Shown: one piece after another, positions 8,719 through 17,067 of the stretch | How positions within the stretch are numbered: position 1 is the stretch's first letter | Layout of the letters: the number at the start of each line of letters is the position of its first letter | NCBI RefSeq assembly: GCF_900169175.1 | Contig: NZ_FXZM01000005.1 | Span: 1-64,000 of the forward strand | Direction of reading: 5' to 3' | From: Brevibacterium jeotgali | GTDB lineage: Bacteria > Actinomycetota > Actinomycetes > Actinomycetales > Brevibacteriaceae | DNA: 64,000 nucleotides | The notes under the pieces: model-generated | The model's database searches: none | Told to the model about the DNA's origin: nothing | Seen by the model: the letters and a program-made list of their open reading frames with translations, nothing else | Translations under genes and position numbers: made by a program

Positions 8719-8788
8719 GGACCCTAGCGGGATCCTGAACCACAGACAAGACATGTCCGCGCTCCGTCCCGGACACGAGAGGACCACC

Positions 8789-9448
8789 ATGGGACAGCCC
8801 TCCCCCGTCGCCCAGGACTCGCCCACTGGGCAGGACTCGCCCACTGAGCAGGATCACGCCGCTGCTGGACACGCCGAGCCCGCAGCGCGCTCACCGTACG
8901 CGGAGCACACGGCGCGGCTGACCCGATCTCTCGCGCACGCACTCGTGAGCGAGAACGACGACGCAGAGCTGGCGGAGACTGTCCGCGCTCTCGCGACCCG
9001 CCTGCTCGACGCCTCCGAGGCCCCCGCCGCGGTCACGGTCGACGACCCGCACCCGCGCAGCGGATTCCGCCGGGACATCACGCCGATCACCTCTGCCGTC
9101 AACCCGCTGGCACCGCCGATGGCCATCCGTCGCGAAGGCGACGAGTCGGTGAGCGATGTGGCTCTCCCCCTGCAGTACCAGGGCCCTCCGGCCCGTGTGC
9201 ACGGCGGGATAGTCGCCCTCATGCTCGACCAGGTCCTGGGCAATGCCGCTCACTCGACCGGCCTGCCCGGCGCCTACACCCGCGAACTCACCATCACGTA
9301 CGACGCGGCGACCCCGCTCGACCGCCCGGTGCAGGTGGTCGGACGGATCGACCGGGTCGAGGGCCGCAAGAGGTTCATGTCGGGAGAGGTCCTGGTCGAC
9401 GGCGCACCCAGCGCGCGGGCCCACGGCCTGTGGATCAGCCCGCGCTAG
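8789..9448 (+). CDS. PaaI-type hotdog-fold thioesterase
   Basis: 219 residues. The C-terminal half (from about 105) is a hotdog domain: 'YQGPPARVHGGIVALMLDQ' carries the HGG motif and the helix with Asp, followed by 'TRELTITYDAATPLDRPVQV' and the final strands 'GRKRFMSGEVLVDG'. These enzymes hydrolyse acyl-CoA to acid and CoA and often rescue CoA from dead-end intermediates. The N-terminal 50 residues are low complexity, with a tandem 'QDSPT' duplication. ATG 8789 is chosen over an upstream ATG (8753) because AGAGGA precedes it. It is divergent from the acyl-CoA synthetase and convergent with ligase 9517-11082. Confidence 0.82.
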   Translation: MGQPSPVAQDSPTGQDSPTEQDHAAAGHAEPAARSPYAEHTARLTRSLAHALVSENDDAELAETVRALATRLLDASEAPAAVTVDDPHPRSGFRRDITPITSAVNPLAPPMAIRREGDESVSDVALPLQYQGPPARVHGGIVALMLDQVLGNAAHSTGLPGAYTRELTITYDAATPLDRPVQVVGRIDRVEGRKRFMSGEVLVDGAPSARAHGLWISPR

Positions 9449-9461
9449 GAGGGCGCCCTGC

Positions 9462-9478
9462 GCCCTGCGGCGCAGGGC
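9462..9478. terminator. Short GC hairpin at convergent junction
   Basis: GCCCTGC-GGC-GCAGGGC lies within a patch of repeated GCGCCCTG/GCGCAGG words between the thioesterase stop (9448) and the ligase stop (9517). It can form on either strand. No T-run. Confidence 0.5.
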
Positions 9479-9516
9479 ACCGCGGCGCAGGACACCGACC
9501 GGCCTCGCCCTCGGGC

Positions 9517-11082
9517 TCATCCTCGGTCGACCACCATGTCGCTCAGGGCGCGCTTGTTGATCTTGCCGACAGCGGTCTGCGGCAGCTGGTCGACGAAGAG
9601 CACCTGCTTGGGCGCCTGCACGGCGCCCTTGAGCTCTTTGACGTGGCTCATGAGCTGCTCCGGCTCCGCCGACTGGCCGGCCCGCAGCACGACGACCGCA
9701 GTGACCTGTTCGCCCCACTTCTCATCGGGCACGCCGAACACCGCCATCTGCGCGACCGCCGGATGGGTGGCCAGCGCGTCCTCCACCTCGCGGGGGTAGA
9801 CGTTGAAGCCGCCGGAGATGATCATGTCCTTCTTGCGGTCGACGATGTAGATATAGCCCTCCTCGTCGATCCGCGCGATGTCGCCGGTATGCAGCCACCC
9901 GTCGACGATGGTCTCCGCGGTCAGATCGTCGCGCTGCCAGTAGCCGTCCATCGCTCCGCGCCCGCGGATGCACAGCTCACCGGACTCGCCCAGCGGGACC
10001 TCTTCGCCCAGCGGGTCCAGGACCCGCACATCGACCGACTGCACCGGCTTGCCGCAGGAGAGCAGTCGCTCCGGGTTCTGGTGGTCCTCGCGCGACAGGA
10101 TGGAGATCGGGTAGCACTCGGTCTGGCCGTAGAGCTGCGCGAACACCGGCCCGATCCGCTCCAGCCCCTCCCGCAGCCGGGACTCCGACATGGGCGACGC
10201 CCCGTAGAGCACGTACTCGAGGCTGGACGTGTCCCGCTCATCCAGGTCGGGGTGGTCGAGCAGGGCATAGATCATGGTGGGGACGAACAGGGTGAAGTTG
10301 ATCCGCTCGCGCTCGATCACCTCCAGGACCGCCGCCGGATCGAAGCCGTTCATCAGGTGCACCGTGCCGCCCCGTGCCAGCGTCGGTGTGACATTGGTGC
10401 CCGCCACGTGGCTCATCGGAGGGATCAGGAGATAGCGGGGCGAGGCCGGGATCTCGAAGTCCGCAAGGATGTCCGCGGTGGACGGACCCATGCTGATCTG
10501 GCGCCGCGTCACCCCCTTGGGCCGGCCCGTCGTGCCGCCCGTGTAATTGATGATGGCGCGGTCGTCGGGCCCGCCCTCGTCGCGGAACGGCTGCGGCCCC
10601 ACACGCGCGGCGGCGGTTTCCAGGTCCCCGGCGAACTCCAGGTCCCCGGCGAACTGCGCGGGGCCGAACGACCACGCGGTGAGCCCGGCGCCGGCGACGA
10701 ACTCCACGAGCTCGCGACCCCGCTCGGAATGATGCAGCTCATCGACGACCAGCGCCGATACCCGAGCATCCTCGATCTGGAAGATCTGGTCCGAGACACC
10801 GCCCATCGGGTGCAGCCACGTGGCGTAGAGGCCCAGTGACTGCACCGCAGCACCCAGCGCCCACACCTCGTACCGATTGGCACCGAGCGCGGCGACCCCC
10901 TCCCCGCGGCGCAGTCCCGCCTCTGAGAGAACCGCCTGGTAGCGGCCTATGAGGTCGAGGACCTCCGCGTACGTCTTCTCCCCGCGCTCGTCCACGAAGG
11001 CCACCCGGTTCGGGTAGCGCTCGAGGACGCGCCGGATCTGCGCGCCGATCGTGGGGCCGGTGAGGTGAGCTGCGATCTCCAT
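9517..11082 (-). CDS. AMP-dependent acyl-CoA ligase (third copy)
   Basis: 521-residue ANL ligase: ATP motif YTGGTTGRPKG near residues 178-188, 'LYGQTECYP', hinge 'VDRKKDMIISGGFNVYP' near 420, catalytic Lys in 'TAVGKINKRAL' near 504. It is distinct in sequence from the other two ligases in the block, which argues for different substrates rather than recent duplication. An in-frame duplication repeats EFAGDL (near residue 150). It is the last gene of the leftward SDR-TetR-NMO-ligase run; 128 bases with two pairs of 19-base-spaced direct repeats separate it from the NMO gene. ATG 11082 has GGAGGATC just upstream. Confidence 0.88.
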   Translation of the reverse strand: MEIAAHLTGPTIGAQIRRVLERYPNRVAFVDERGEKTYAEVLDLIGRYQAVLSEAGLRRGEGVAALGANRYEVWALGAAVQSLGLYATWLHPMGGVSDQIFQIEDARVSALVVDELHHSERGRELVEFVAGAGLTAWSFGPAQFAGDLEFAGDLETAAARVGPQPFRDEGGPDDRAIINYTGGTTGRPKGVTRRQISMGPSTADILADFEIPASPRYLLIPPMSHVAGTNVTPTLARGGTVHLMNGFDPAAVLEVIERERINFTLFVPTMIYALLDHPDLDERDTSSLEYVLYGASPMSESRLREGLERIGPVFAQLYGQTECYPISILSREDHQNPERLLSCGKPVQSVDVRVLDPLGEEVPLGESGELCIRGRGAMDGYWQRDDLTAETIVDGWLHTGDIARIDEEGYIYIVDRKKDMIISGGFNVYPREVEDALATHPAVAQMAVFGVPDEKWGEQVTAVVVLRAGQSAEPEQLMSHVKELKGAVQAPKQVLFVDQLPQTAVGKINKRALSDMVVDRG

Positions 11083-11108
11083 TGATCCTCCGTTGTGTTC
11101 CGTCTCGG

Positions 11109-11221
11109 CCTGCGATGGTCGAGCGTTCCTGCGATGGTCCTGATGAGACGTGCGCGAGAGGCCTCGGGCACTGCTCCCGCACTGTCGCTGTCTAGCGAGT
11201 CCTGCGCTGTCTAGCGAGTCC
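11109..11221. repeat. Two pairs of direct repeats, each with period 19
   Basis: CCTGCGATGGTC occurs at 11109 and 11128. GCTGTCTAGCGAGTCC occurs at 11187 and 11206, and its second copy contains the stop codon (CTA on the plus strand) of the nitronate-monooxygenase-like gene. Both pairs have the same 19-base period but unrelated sequence. Confidence 0.7.
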
Positions 11222-12158
11222 CGCTGTCCGAGAAGGCTCTGTCGTAACCGTCGGCGAAATCGTCGACGATCTGCGCGACGGACAGCACGTCGCGCACTCC
11301 CGCCACCGAATGCCCGGCGGAGTGGATGTCCGCCCAGCGCGTGGGGCCGATCCCCCGGGCCCGATTGCCGAAGAGCTCCGCCGCGGATTCCCGTGTGACG
11401 CCCTCGTCGAGCGATTCGAGATCCACGCCCGCCGCGTGGATCGACTGCGTCAGCATATTCGTCTGCAGCCCCGTGAAGGCGCTCGTGAGCATGACCCCGT
11501 CCGGGTCCGAGTCGATGATCTCCTGCTTGTAGGTCGCAGAGGCAGGGCTCTCGCTGCTCGCGATGAAACGCGTGCCGGAGTAGGCGAGGTCATATCCGGC
11601 CACGCACGCCGCCGCGATGCTCCGCCCATCGGTCATGCCGCCGGCGAGCACCACGGGGCCGTCGAAGAACTCCCTCACCGCGGTGATGAAGGCGAACGGG
11701 TTGAGCCACCCGGTCTGTCCTCCCGCACCGGCGGTCAGCAGCACCAGCCCGGAGGCCCCGGCGGCGACCGCCTTGCGGGCGTGCGCCACTGTCGCGACGT
11801 CGGCGAACACGGCGATCCCGGCCTCGGCGAACAGCGGCGCGACCGGCGCGGGCGAACCCACCGATGTGATCACCATGCGTGCGGAGGATTCGGCGATGAG
11901 ACGCGCATGCCGCGCGGAGTCCGCATCGGCCATCACGAGATTGGGGCACATGAGGCCGGCCGTGGTCTCCTGCACTCTGCCGAGCTCGTCCAACCACTCT
12001 CGCAGCGTGTCCTCCGACCGCGCATTGAGCGTGGGGAACGCCCCGACGACGCCCGCGCGCAGGGCAGCAGACGTGAGCCGCAGGTCGGAGACCCGCAGCA
12101 TCGGTGCCACGATCAGCGGCATGCGGAGCCCGGAGAAGTCGGGAATCGTGCCCCTCAC
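11211..12158 (-). CDS. Nitronate monooxygenase / 2-nitropropane dioxygenase-like flavoprotein
   Basis: 315-residue FMN TIM-barrel. It begins 'PLIVAPMLRVSDLRLTSAALRAG', has 'GASGLVLLTAGAGGQTG' and 'VVLAGGMTDGRSIAAACVAGYDLAYSGTRF', which are the family's phosphate-binding and flavin loops. In class I enzymes the catalytic His follows in 'EAGGH'; here the equivalent reads 'GAGGQTG', so classic nitronate chemistry is doubtful. Relatives in fatty-acid clusters act as flavin enoyl reductases or have no assigned role. The GTG start overlaps the TetR stop by four bases (GTGA), giving coupling with the regulator. Confidence 0.82.
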   Translation of the reverse strand: MRGTIPDFSGLRMPLIVAPMLRVSDLRLTSAALRAGVVGAFPTLNARSEDTLREWLDELGRVQETTAGLMCPNLVMADADSARHARLIAESSARMVITSVGSPAPVAPLFAEAGIAVFADVATVAHARKAVAAGASGLVLLTAGAGGQTGWLNPFAFITAVREFFDGPVVLAGGMTDGRSIAAACVAGYDLAYSGTRFIASSESPASATYKQEIIDSDPDGVMLTSAFTGLQTNMLTQSIHAAGVDLESLDEGVTRESAAELFGNRARGIGPTRWADIHSAGHSVAGVRDVLSVAQIVDDFADGYDRAFSDSGTR

Positions 12159-12805
12159 GTGAGGAACGCCCTCACCCAGGTCGCGAGCATCGGCTCGGTT
12201 CGGGGGTCCCGGCCGGAGAACGTGTAGGTGAGCGCCATCCCGCGCATGCTCGTGAACACGAGGTCGAGCGAGCGGCGGAAGTCGGGATCCGCGGCGACGA
12301 CCTCGCCGAACGACCTCGCCGACGATGCGCGCACCCGTCGCAGCACTCTCCGTTCGTGGTCGACGATGTCGCCCGCGAGCTCGGGGTCCGTCCGCGCCGC
12401 GATCCACGTCTCCATCGCGGCCCAGAAGTTGTCCGCGAAGAACGTCTCCCACATCCGCTCCACGGCCCACTCCACCCGTGCGGCCACGTCATCGGCCGCC
12501 GGGGCGTCCGAGAAGTCGGACTGCTGCGCCGCGTCCATCCGGTCGTCCATGAGCCGCTTCACCGCCGAGGCGATGAGGACCCTCTTCGACGGGAAGTGAT
12601 GCAGCAGCTTGCCCCGCGACACCCCCGCCCGCTGCTGGACGCGCAGCGTCGTGGTCGCCGCGTACCCGTCCTCCAGCAGGCAGTCCATCGCCGCGGTGAG
12701 GATCGCGTCCTTCGCGATCCGGCCGCGCTCCTGACCACTGCCGAGGGCGCGCTCACCGCCGAGGCCCCAGTCGGCCGGGGCCTCGGCAGCGGTTCCGTCA
12801 TGCAC
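12155..12805 (-). CDS. TetR-family transcriptional regulator
   Basis: 216 residues. The helix-turn-helix spans about 27-75, with 'AILTAAMDCLLEDGYAATTT' then 'RAGVSRGKLLHHFPSK', the diagnostic TetR motif (H-F-x-S-K). The ligand-binding domain follows with a Trp-rich segment 'WETFFADNFWAAMETW'. GTG start. It lies between the HSD10-like SDR (17 bases upstream) and the NMO (four-base overlap), so it is likely autoregulated and ligand-controlled by an acyl-CoA or acid of the pathway. The palindromes at 13620-13639 and 8692-8718 are candidate operators. Confidence 0.9.
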   Translation of the reverse strand: MHDGTAAEAPADWGLGGERALGSGQERGRIAKDAILTAAMDCLLEDGYAATTTLRVQQRAGVSRGKLLHHFPSKRVLIASAVKRLMDDRMDAAQQSDFSDAPAADDVAARVEWAVERMWETFFADNFWAAMETWIAARTDPELAGDIVDHERRVLRRVRASSARSFGEVVAADPDFRRSLDLVFTSMRGMALTYTFSGRDPRTEPMLATWVRAFLT

Positions 12806-12822
12806 GTCGATCAGTGTGCCGA

Positions 12823-13575
12823 TCAGCGCGGAGCCATGCGGATGGCGCCGTCCAGACGAATGGTCTCTCCGTTGAGCATGGAGTTCTCGACGATCTGCGC
12901 GGCCATGAGGCCGAACTCCTCCGGCACGCCCAGACGGGAGGGGTGCGGCACCTGGTCGCCCAGCGACTTGAGCGTCTCCTCTGACGCTCCGAGCATGAGC
13001 GGTGTGTGGAAGATGCCCGGCGCCACGGTCATGACACGGATCTGCGACGACGCGAGGTCACGGGCGATCGGCAGTGTCATGCCCACGATGCCGCCCTTCG
13101 ACGCAGAGTACGCGGCCTGGCCCACCTGGCCGTCGAATGCCGCCGCGGATGCGGTGTTGATGACGACGCCGCGCTCCTCGCCCACCGGGTCGATCGCCTG
13201 CATGTGCGCTGCCGCCAGTCGGGTCACGTTGAAGGTGCCGATGAGGTTGACGGTGACGACCTTCGTGAAGTGGTCCAGAGGGAAGACACCGTTCCGTCCG
13301 GAGACGCGGTGCGAGCCGCCGATCCCGGCGCAGTTCACGACGATGCGGAGGTCACCCAACTCGCTCGTGCGCTCGATGGCCGCCTGGACCTGCGCCTCGT
13401 TCGTCACGTCGCCCTCGACGAAGATGACGTCATCGCCCAGCGCCGCGATCTCGTCAGACCCCTTGAGGTCGAAGGCGACTGCTTTGCCGCCCCGCTCGAC
13501 GATCGCCTGCACTGTCGCGAGCCCCAGCCCGGACGCGCCTCCCGTGACGAAGGCGACCTGATCCTTGATCTGCAT
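12823..13575 (-). CDS. 3-hydroxyacyl-CoA dehydrogenase type II (HSD10-like SDR)
   Basis: 250-residue SDR. The motifs are TGGASGLG near 11-18, Asp in 'AFDLKGSD' (which favours NAD), 'VNCAGIG', the active-site Ser in 'NTASAAAFDGQVGQ', then 'YSASKGG', and the 'PGIFHTPLM' loop. This order, with the 'NTASVAAFEGQ'-like run, is characteristic of HSD17B10-type 3-hydroxy-2-methylacyl-CoA dehydrogenases, which act in branched-chain and fatty acid oxidation. It is the first gene of the TetR operon and divergent from thiolase and acyl-CoA dehydrogenase, the flanking steps of the same cycle. Confidence 0.9.
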   Translation of the reverse strand: MQIKDQVAFVTGGASGLGLATVQAIVERGGKAVAFDLKGSDEIAALGDDVIFVEGDVTNEAQVQAAIERTSELGDLRIVVNCAGIGGSHRVSGRNGVFPLDHFTKVVTVNLIGTFNVTRLAAAHMQAIDPVGEERGVVINTASAAAFDGQVGQAAYSASKGGIVGMTLPIARDLASSQIRVMTVAPGIFHTPLMLGASEETLKSLGDQVPHPSRLGVPEEFGLMAAQIVENSMLNGETIRLDGAIRMAPR

Positions 13576-13619
13576 GATGATGCTCCTTCTCCGAGCCCTG
13601 TGCCCGATCGAAAACGATT

Positions 13620-13639
13620 ACCAGTCCATATTGACTGGT
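13620..13639. promoter_or_regulatory. Palindromic operator between divergent beta-oxidation operons
   Basis: ACCAGTC-CATATT-GACTGGT has perfect seven-base arms and a six-base spacer. It is one of the few AT-containing stretches in the area. It sits 45 bases upstream of the SDR start and 132 bases upstream of the thiolase start, and overlaps a TAATCG hexamer on the minus strand that could be the -10 of the SDR-TetR operon. The size suits a TetR dimer. Confidence 0.65.
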
Positions 13640-13770
13640 TTAGGCGGATATGTGAAGCTGGGCACACCGGCACCGAACATTCGTTCAGTTGGATTCGTCG
13701 AGTTCGACCAGCCAGTTCGCCCCAGTCGATTCGCCACAGACTCTCGAGACAGACTCACCGAGGAGAAGCC

Positions 13771-14910
13771 ATGACCGACGCAGTCATCGTCGCCGCGCGA
13801 CGCACACCCACCGGAAAGCGCGAGGGAGTGCTGTCCGGCGTCCACCCCGCAGACCTGTCCGCCCACGTCCTCGAAGACCTCGTGCAGACGGCCGGCGTCG
13901 ACCCCGCGCTCGTCGAGGACGTCATCTGGGGCTGCGTCACCCAGGCCGGCGAGCAGACGGGCGACATCGCGCGCACCGCCGCCCTGTCCGCAGGCTTCCC
14001 CGAGACGGTCACCGGCGTCACCGTCGACCGCCAGTGCGGCTCCTCGCAGCAGGCGGTCCACTTCGCCGCCGCAGGCATCGTCTCCGGCCAGTACGACATC
14101 GTCATCGCGGGCGGCGTCGAATCCATGTCGCGCAATCCCATGGGCTCGTCCTCCATGGGCAAGAACCCCTACGGCGACCGCTTCATGGAGCGCTACGGCG
14201 TGAAGCCCAACCAGGGCGTCGGCGCAGAGATGATCGCAGAGAAGTGGGGCCTCTCCCGCTCGCAGGTGGACGATCTGGCGCTGGAATCGCATGCCCGCGC
14301 GGCCGCGGCCACCGACTCCGGCGCCTTCGAATCACAGATCACTCCGGTCCAGACGGAGGACGGACTCGTCTCCGCGGATGAGGGCATCCGTCGCGGCGGC
14401 ACCCCCGAAGGGCTCGGCAAGCTGAAGACCGTGTTCAAGGAGGACGGCATCGTCACCGCGGGCAACTCCTCGCAGATCTCCGACGGCTCTTCCGCGCTCC
14501 TCATGATGAGCAGCGACCGCGCGAAGGAACTGGGCCTCAAGCCGATCGCACGCGTCCACACCGCGGTGCTGGCCGGCACCGACCCGGTCATCATGCTCAC
14601 GGCGCCCATCCCGGCGACGCAGAAGGCTCTGAAGAAGTCCGGCCTCAGCGTCGATGACATCGGCGTCTTCGAGGTCAACGAGGCGTTCGCCACCGTGCCG
14701 CTGGCCTGGCAGCGGGAGCTGGGCGCGGACTTCGCGAAGGTGAATCCGAACGGCGGCGCCATCGCGATGGGGCACCCGCTGGGCGGCTCCGGCTCGCGCC
14801 TCATGACCACGATGGTCCACCACATGCAGAACAACGGCATCACGTACGGCCTGCAGACCATGTGCGAGGGCGGCGGTCAGGCCAACGCGACGATCCTCGA
14901 GCTGCTCTGA
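13771..14910 (+). CDS. Acetyl-CoA C-acyltransferase (thiolase)
   Basis: 379 residues with all thiolase landmarks: nucleophilic Cys89 in 'DRQCGSSQQ', 'GGVESMSRNPMG', the 'NEAFA' motif, His335 in 'GGAIAMGHPLGGSG' and Cys365 in 'MCEGGGQ'. It cleaves 3-oxoacyl-CoA with CoA, the last step of beta-oxidation, or runs in reverse as acetoacetyl-CoA thiolase. The upstream frame is open, but ATG 13771 has GAGGAGAA and starts the conserved MTDAVIVAARRTPTGK. The stop overlaps the acyl-CoA dehydrogenase start (TGATG), so the two form one unit, divergent from the HSD10-like gene. Confidence 0.95.
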   Translation: MTDAVIVAARRTPTGKREGVLSGVHPADLSAHVLEDLVQTAGVDPALVEDVIWGCVTQAGEQTGDIARTAALSAGFPETVTGVTVDRQCGSSQQAVHFAAAGIVSGQYDIVIAGGVESMSRNPMGSSSMGKNPYGDRFMERYGVKPNQGVGAEMIAEKWGLSRSQVDDLALESHARAAAATDSGAFESQITPVQTEDGLVSADEGIRRGGTPEGLGKLKTVFKEDGIVTAGNSSQISDGSSALLMMSSDRAKELGLKPIARVHTAVLAGTDPVIMLTAPIPATQKALKKSGLSVDDIGVFEVNEAFATVPLAWQRELGADFAKVNPNGGAIAMGHPLGGSGSRLMTTMVHHMQNNGITYGLQTMCEGGGQANATILELL

Positions 14911-16082
14911 TGGTCACGAGGAACCTCTACGAAGAGGACCACGAGGACTTCCGACGCACCGTCGCCGCCTTCTATGACAAGGAGGTCGTGCCCCACCAGG
15001 ATCGCTGGGAGGAGCAGGGCGTCGTCGATCGGTCGATGTGGAAGGCCGCGGCCGAGGCCGGGGTCATCGGATTCTCCCTGCCGGAGCAGTACGGCGGCGG
15101 GGGCGTCACCGACTACCGCTTCGAGATGGTCCGCGGAGAGGAATCCGCGCACCGCGGCATCCAGTCGTCCATCAGCGGATGGGGCGTGTCCGACGGCATC
15201 GTCCCCGGCTACCTCACCGGATTCGGGAGCGAGCACCTCCAGGAGAAGTACCTCCCGGGGCTTGCCGCCGGTGACCTCATCGGCGCGATCGCGATGACGG
15301 AGCCGGAGGCCGGGTCCGATCTCCAGAACATCCGGACCAAGGCCGTCAAGGACGGCGACGACTGGGTCATCGACGGAGCGAAGACGTTCATCACGAACGG
15401 GCAGACCTGCGACTTCGTCATCGTCGTCGCGAAGACCGATCCCGATGCCCGCGGGTCGCGCGGGACCTCCCTCTTCATCATCGACGACGGGACGCCCGGC
15501 TTCACGAAGGGTCGCAAGCTCGACAAGGTCGGCCTCGCGGCTCAGGACACCTCCGAGCTGTCGTTCGAGAGCGTCCGAGTGCCCGGAACGCAGCTGCTGG
15601 GCGAGCTCAACAACGGGTTCATCCACCTCATGACGAATCTGCCGTACGAGCGGATGGGCATCGCGTCCGGCGGTCTCGCGGGCGCCCGCGCCGCCTTCCA
15701 CTGGACGGCCGACTACGTCTTCTCCCGACAGGCGTACGGCGCGACGATCGGCGATCTGCAGGCGACCCAGTTCGAACTGGCGGAGCTCGAAGCGCGCATC
15801 GACATGCTCGAGGCGTACGTCGACCGCTGCGCCCTCGCACTCAACGCGGGCACGCTGACGGCGATCGACGCTTCGAAGGCGAAGATGCTGGGCGCCGACC
15901 TCCAGATCGACGTCGTCACGCGAGGACTCCAGCTGCACGGCGGTTACGGCTACATCCTCGAATACCCCATCGCCCGAGCGTTCCGAGACAGTCGGATCCA
16001 GTCGATCTACGGCGGCACGTCCGAAGTCATGAAGCACATCATCGGCAAGGACATCCGCTCTCGCTACCGACAGGACCGGTGA
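14910..16082 (+). CDS. Acyl-CoA dehydrogenase
   Basis: 390 residues of the flavin acyl-CoA dehydrogenase family, which introduces the alpha-beta double bond into acyl-CoA and passes electrons to ETF. It shows 'AIAMTEPEAGSDLQ' (FAD/substrate loop), 'TFITNGQTCDFVIVVAKT', 'QATQFELAELEARI', 'LQLHGGYGYILEYPIARAFRDSRI' and the catalytic Glu at about residue 372 in 'IYGGTSEVMK'. Glu at this position is the short/medium-chain arrangement rather than the isovaleryl type. It is co-translated with the thiolase by a one-base overlap. A perfect hairpin 120 bases downstream ends the unit. Confidence 0.94.
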   Translation: MVTRNLYEEDHEDFRRTVAAFYDKEVVPHQDRWEEQGVVDRSMWKAAAEAGVIGFSLPEQYGGGGVTDYRFEMVRGEESAHRGIQSSISGWGVSDGIVPGYLTGFGSEHLQEKYLPGLAAGDLIGAIAMTEPEAGSDLQNIRTKAVKDGDDWVIDGAKTFITNGQTCDFVIVVAKTDPDARGSRGTSLFIIDDGTPGFTKGRKLDKVGLAAQDTSELSFESVRVPGTQLLGELNNGFIHLMTNLPYERMGIASGGLAGARAAFHWTADYVFSRQAYGATIGDLQATQFELAELEARIDMLEAYVDRCALALNAGTLTAIDASKAKMLGADLQIDVVTRGLQLHGGYGYILEYPIARAFRDSRIQSIYGGTSEVMKHIIGKDIRSRYRQDR

Positions 16083-16200
16083 TGCCTCGGGAGCCTCGTC
16101 TCCCGACACACTGCGCTGGCCGGGCACTGCGCGTGCGGCTGGTCCGCCGACTGCTGATCGACTGCCGCTGAACCACTGATCCCCACGCCGCTGGGAACAC

Positions 16201-16229
16201 GAAGGGGCGGGCCCTGGGCCCGCCCCTTC
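16201..16229. terminator. Perfect 14-bp-arm hairpin after acyl-CoA dehydrogenase
   Basis: GAAGGGGCGGGCCC-T-GGGCCCGCCCCTTC is a complete inverted repeat. It lies 119 bases after the stop and before the TRAP promoter. No U-tract, as is usual for actinobacterial hairpin terminators. Confidence 0.7.
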
Positions 16230-16307
16230 AGCGCGTCCGATCACCACCCCGCAAAAGCGACTAGGATCACAAGTTGAGTAAGACCTCGATTATCCGGGCC
16301 TCCCCCC

Positions 16308-16336
16308 TTGCGCTCTGGGTGATCAATCGATAAGTT
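16308..16336 (+). promoter_or_regulatory. Candidate promoter of the TRAP transporter operon
   Basis: TTGCGC (16308-16313), 17 bases, TAAGTT (16331-16336). The predicted start leaves a leader of about 120 bases before dctQ. Two GATCA words at 16265 and 16321 flank the -35 and could be an operator. Confidence 0.45.
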
Positions 16337-16462
16337 CAACCGCGAGGTCGGCGATCTGCGGATCGGCACCAGGCACAGCAGCCGTGTTCGGTCCGACCCC
16401 GACCCAAGAGCCACGGGCAGCGGGTATCCGTCTGCCCTCCAATGAAGGCGAAGGTGACTTCA

Positions 16463-17020
16463 ATGACTCGAGTGAACGCAGGCATGGACAAAGTGCTGTC
16501 CGTGCTCACCGCGATCGCCGTCGTAGCGATGATGCTGCACGTCGTCGCGCACGCGCTCATGCGCTTCTTCCTCAACTCCCCCCTCTACGGCACCAACGAG
16601 ATCGTGTCGTTCTGGTACCTGCCGATCGTCGCGCTGCTGGGCATCCCCGCAGCCCACCTGCAGAAGGAGCACATCACCGTCGTCCTGCTGGTGGAGACCC
16701 TGGGCCGGAAGGTCCAGAACGTCTTCCTGGTCTTCGCCTGCCTCATGGGCGCACTCGTGAGCGTGGGCTTCACGATCTTCGGCTTCCAGGAGGCCCTGGA
16801 CAAGATGTCCATGGGTGCCACCGCCGGTGTCACCGACATCGTGACCTGGCCGGTCTATTTCCTCGTGCCCCTCGTCTTCCTCGTGCTGGCCGCGCTCTAC
16901 ATCGTCGACATCTGGGTCGTCGCCCGCACCGGGGACGCGGACAACGACGTCCGCACTGACGAGAAGGCAGAGGCCGAACCACAGGCAGAGGCCGAATCGC
17001 TCGACGAGACCGCTCGCTGA
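16463..17020 (+). CDS. dctQ: TRAP transporter small permease (DctQ family)
   Basis: About 185 residues with four predicted membrane helices: one near 8-30, 'FWYLPIVALLGIPAAHL', 'VFLVFACLMGALVSVGFTIF' and 'WPVYFLVPLVFLVLAALYI'. It carries the family pattern 'NEIVSFWYLPIVALLG..L.KEHITVVLL'. DctQ bridges the periplasmic-type binding protein and the large permease. An ATG at 16442 is also in frame, but GAAGGTGA lies five bases before ATG 16463, while no SD precedes 16442. The C-terminus is an acidic, Glu/Ala-rich tail of about 30 residues. It is followed by dctM after 47 bases. Confidence 0.85.
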   Translation: MTRVNAGMDKVLSVLTAIAVVAMMLHVVAHALMRFFLNSPLYGTNEIVSFWYLPIVALLGIPAAHLQKEHITVVLLVETLGRKVQNVFLVFACLMGALVSVGFTIFGFQEALDKMSMGATAGVTDIVTWPVYFLVPLVFLVLAALYIVDIWVVARTGDADNDVRTDEKAEAEPQAEAESLDETAR

Positions 17021-17067
17021 GACGTCGTCTCCGCGAGCCCCACCACATTCTTGGCGAAGGACCCCCG

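Larger units (their letters stand above)
16083..16462. other. Intergenic region upstream of the TRAP operon
   Basis: The 380-base gap holds a perfect terminator-like hairpin (16201-16229) and, further right, a promoter-like pair, TTGCGC at 16308 and TAAGTT at 16331 with a 17-base spacer. No ORF with gene-like composition was seen. The stretch 16240-16340 is locally less GC-rich, as expected of a promoter. Confidence 0.55.
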
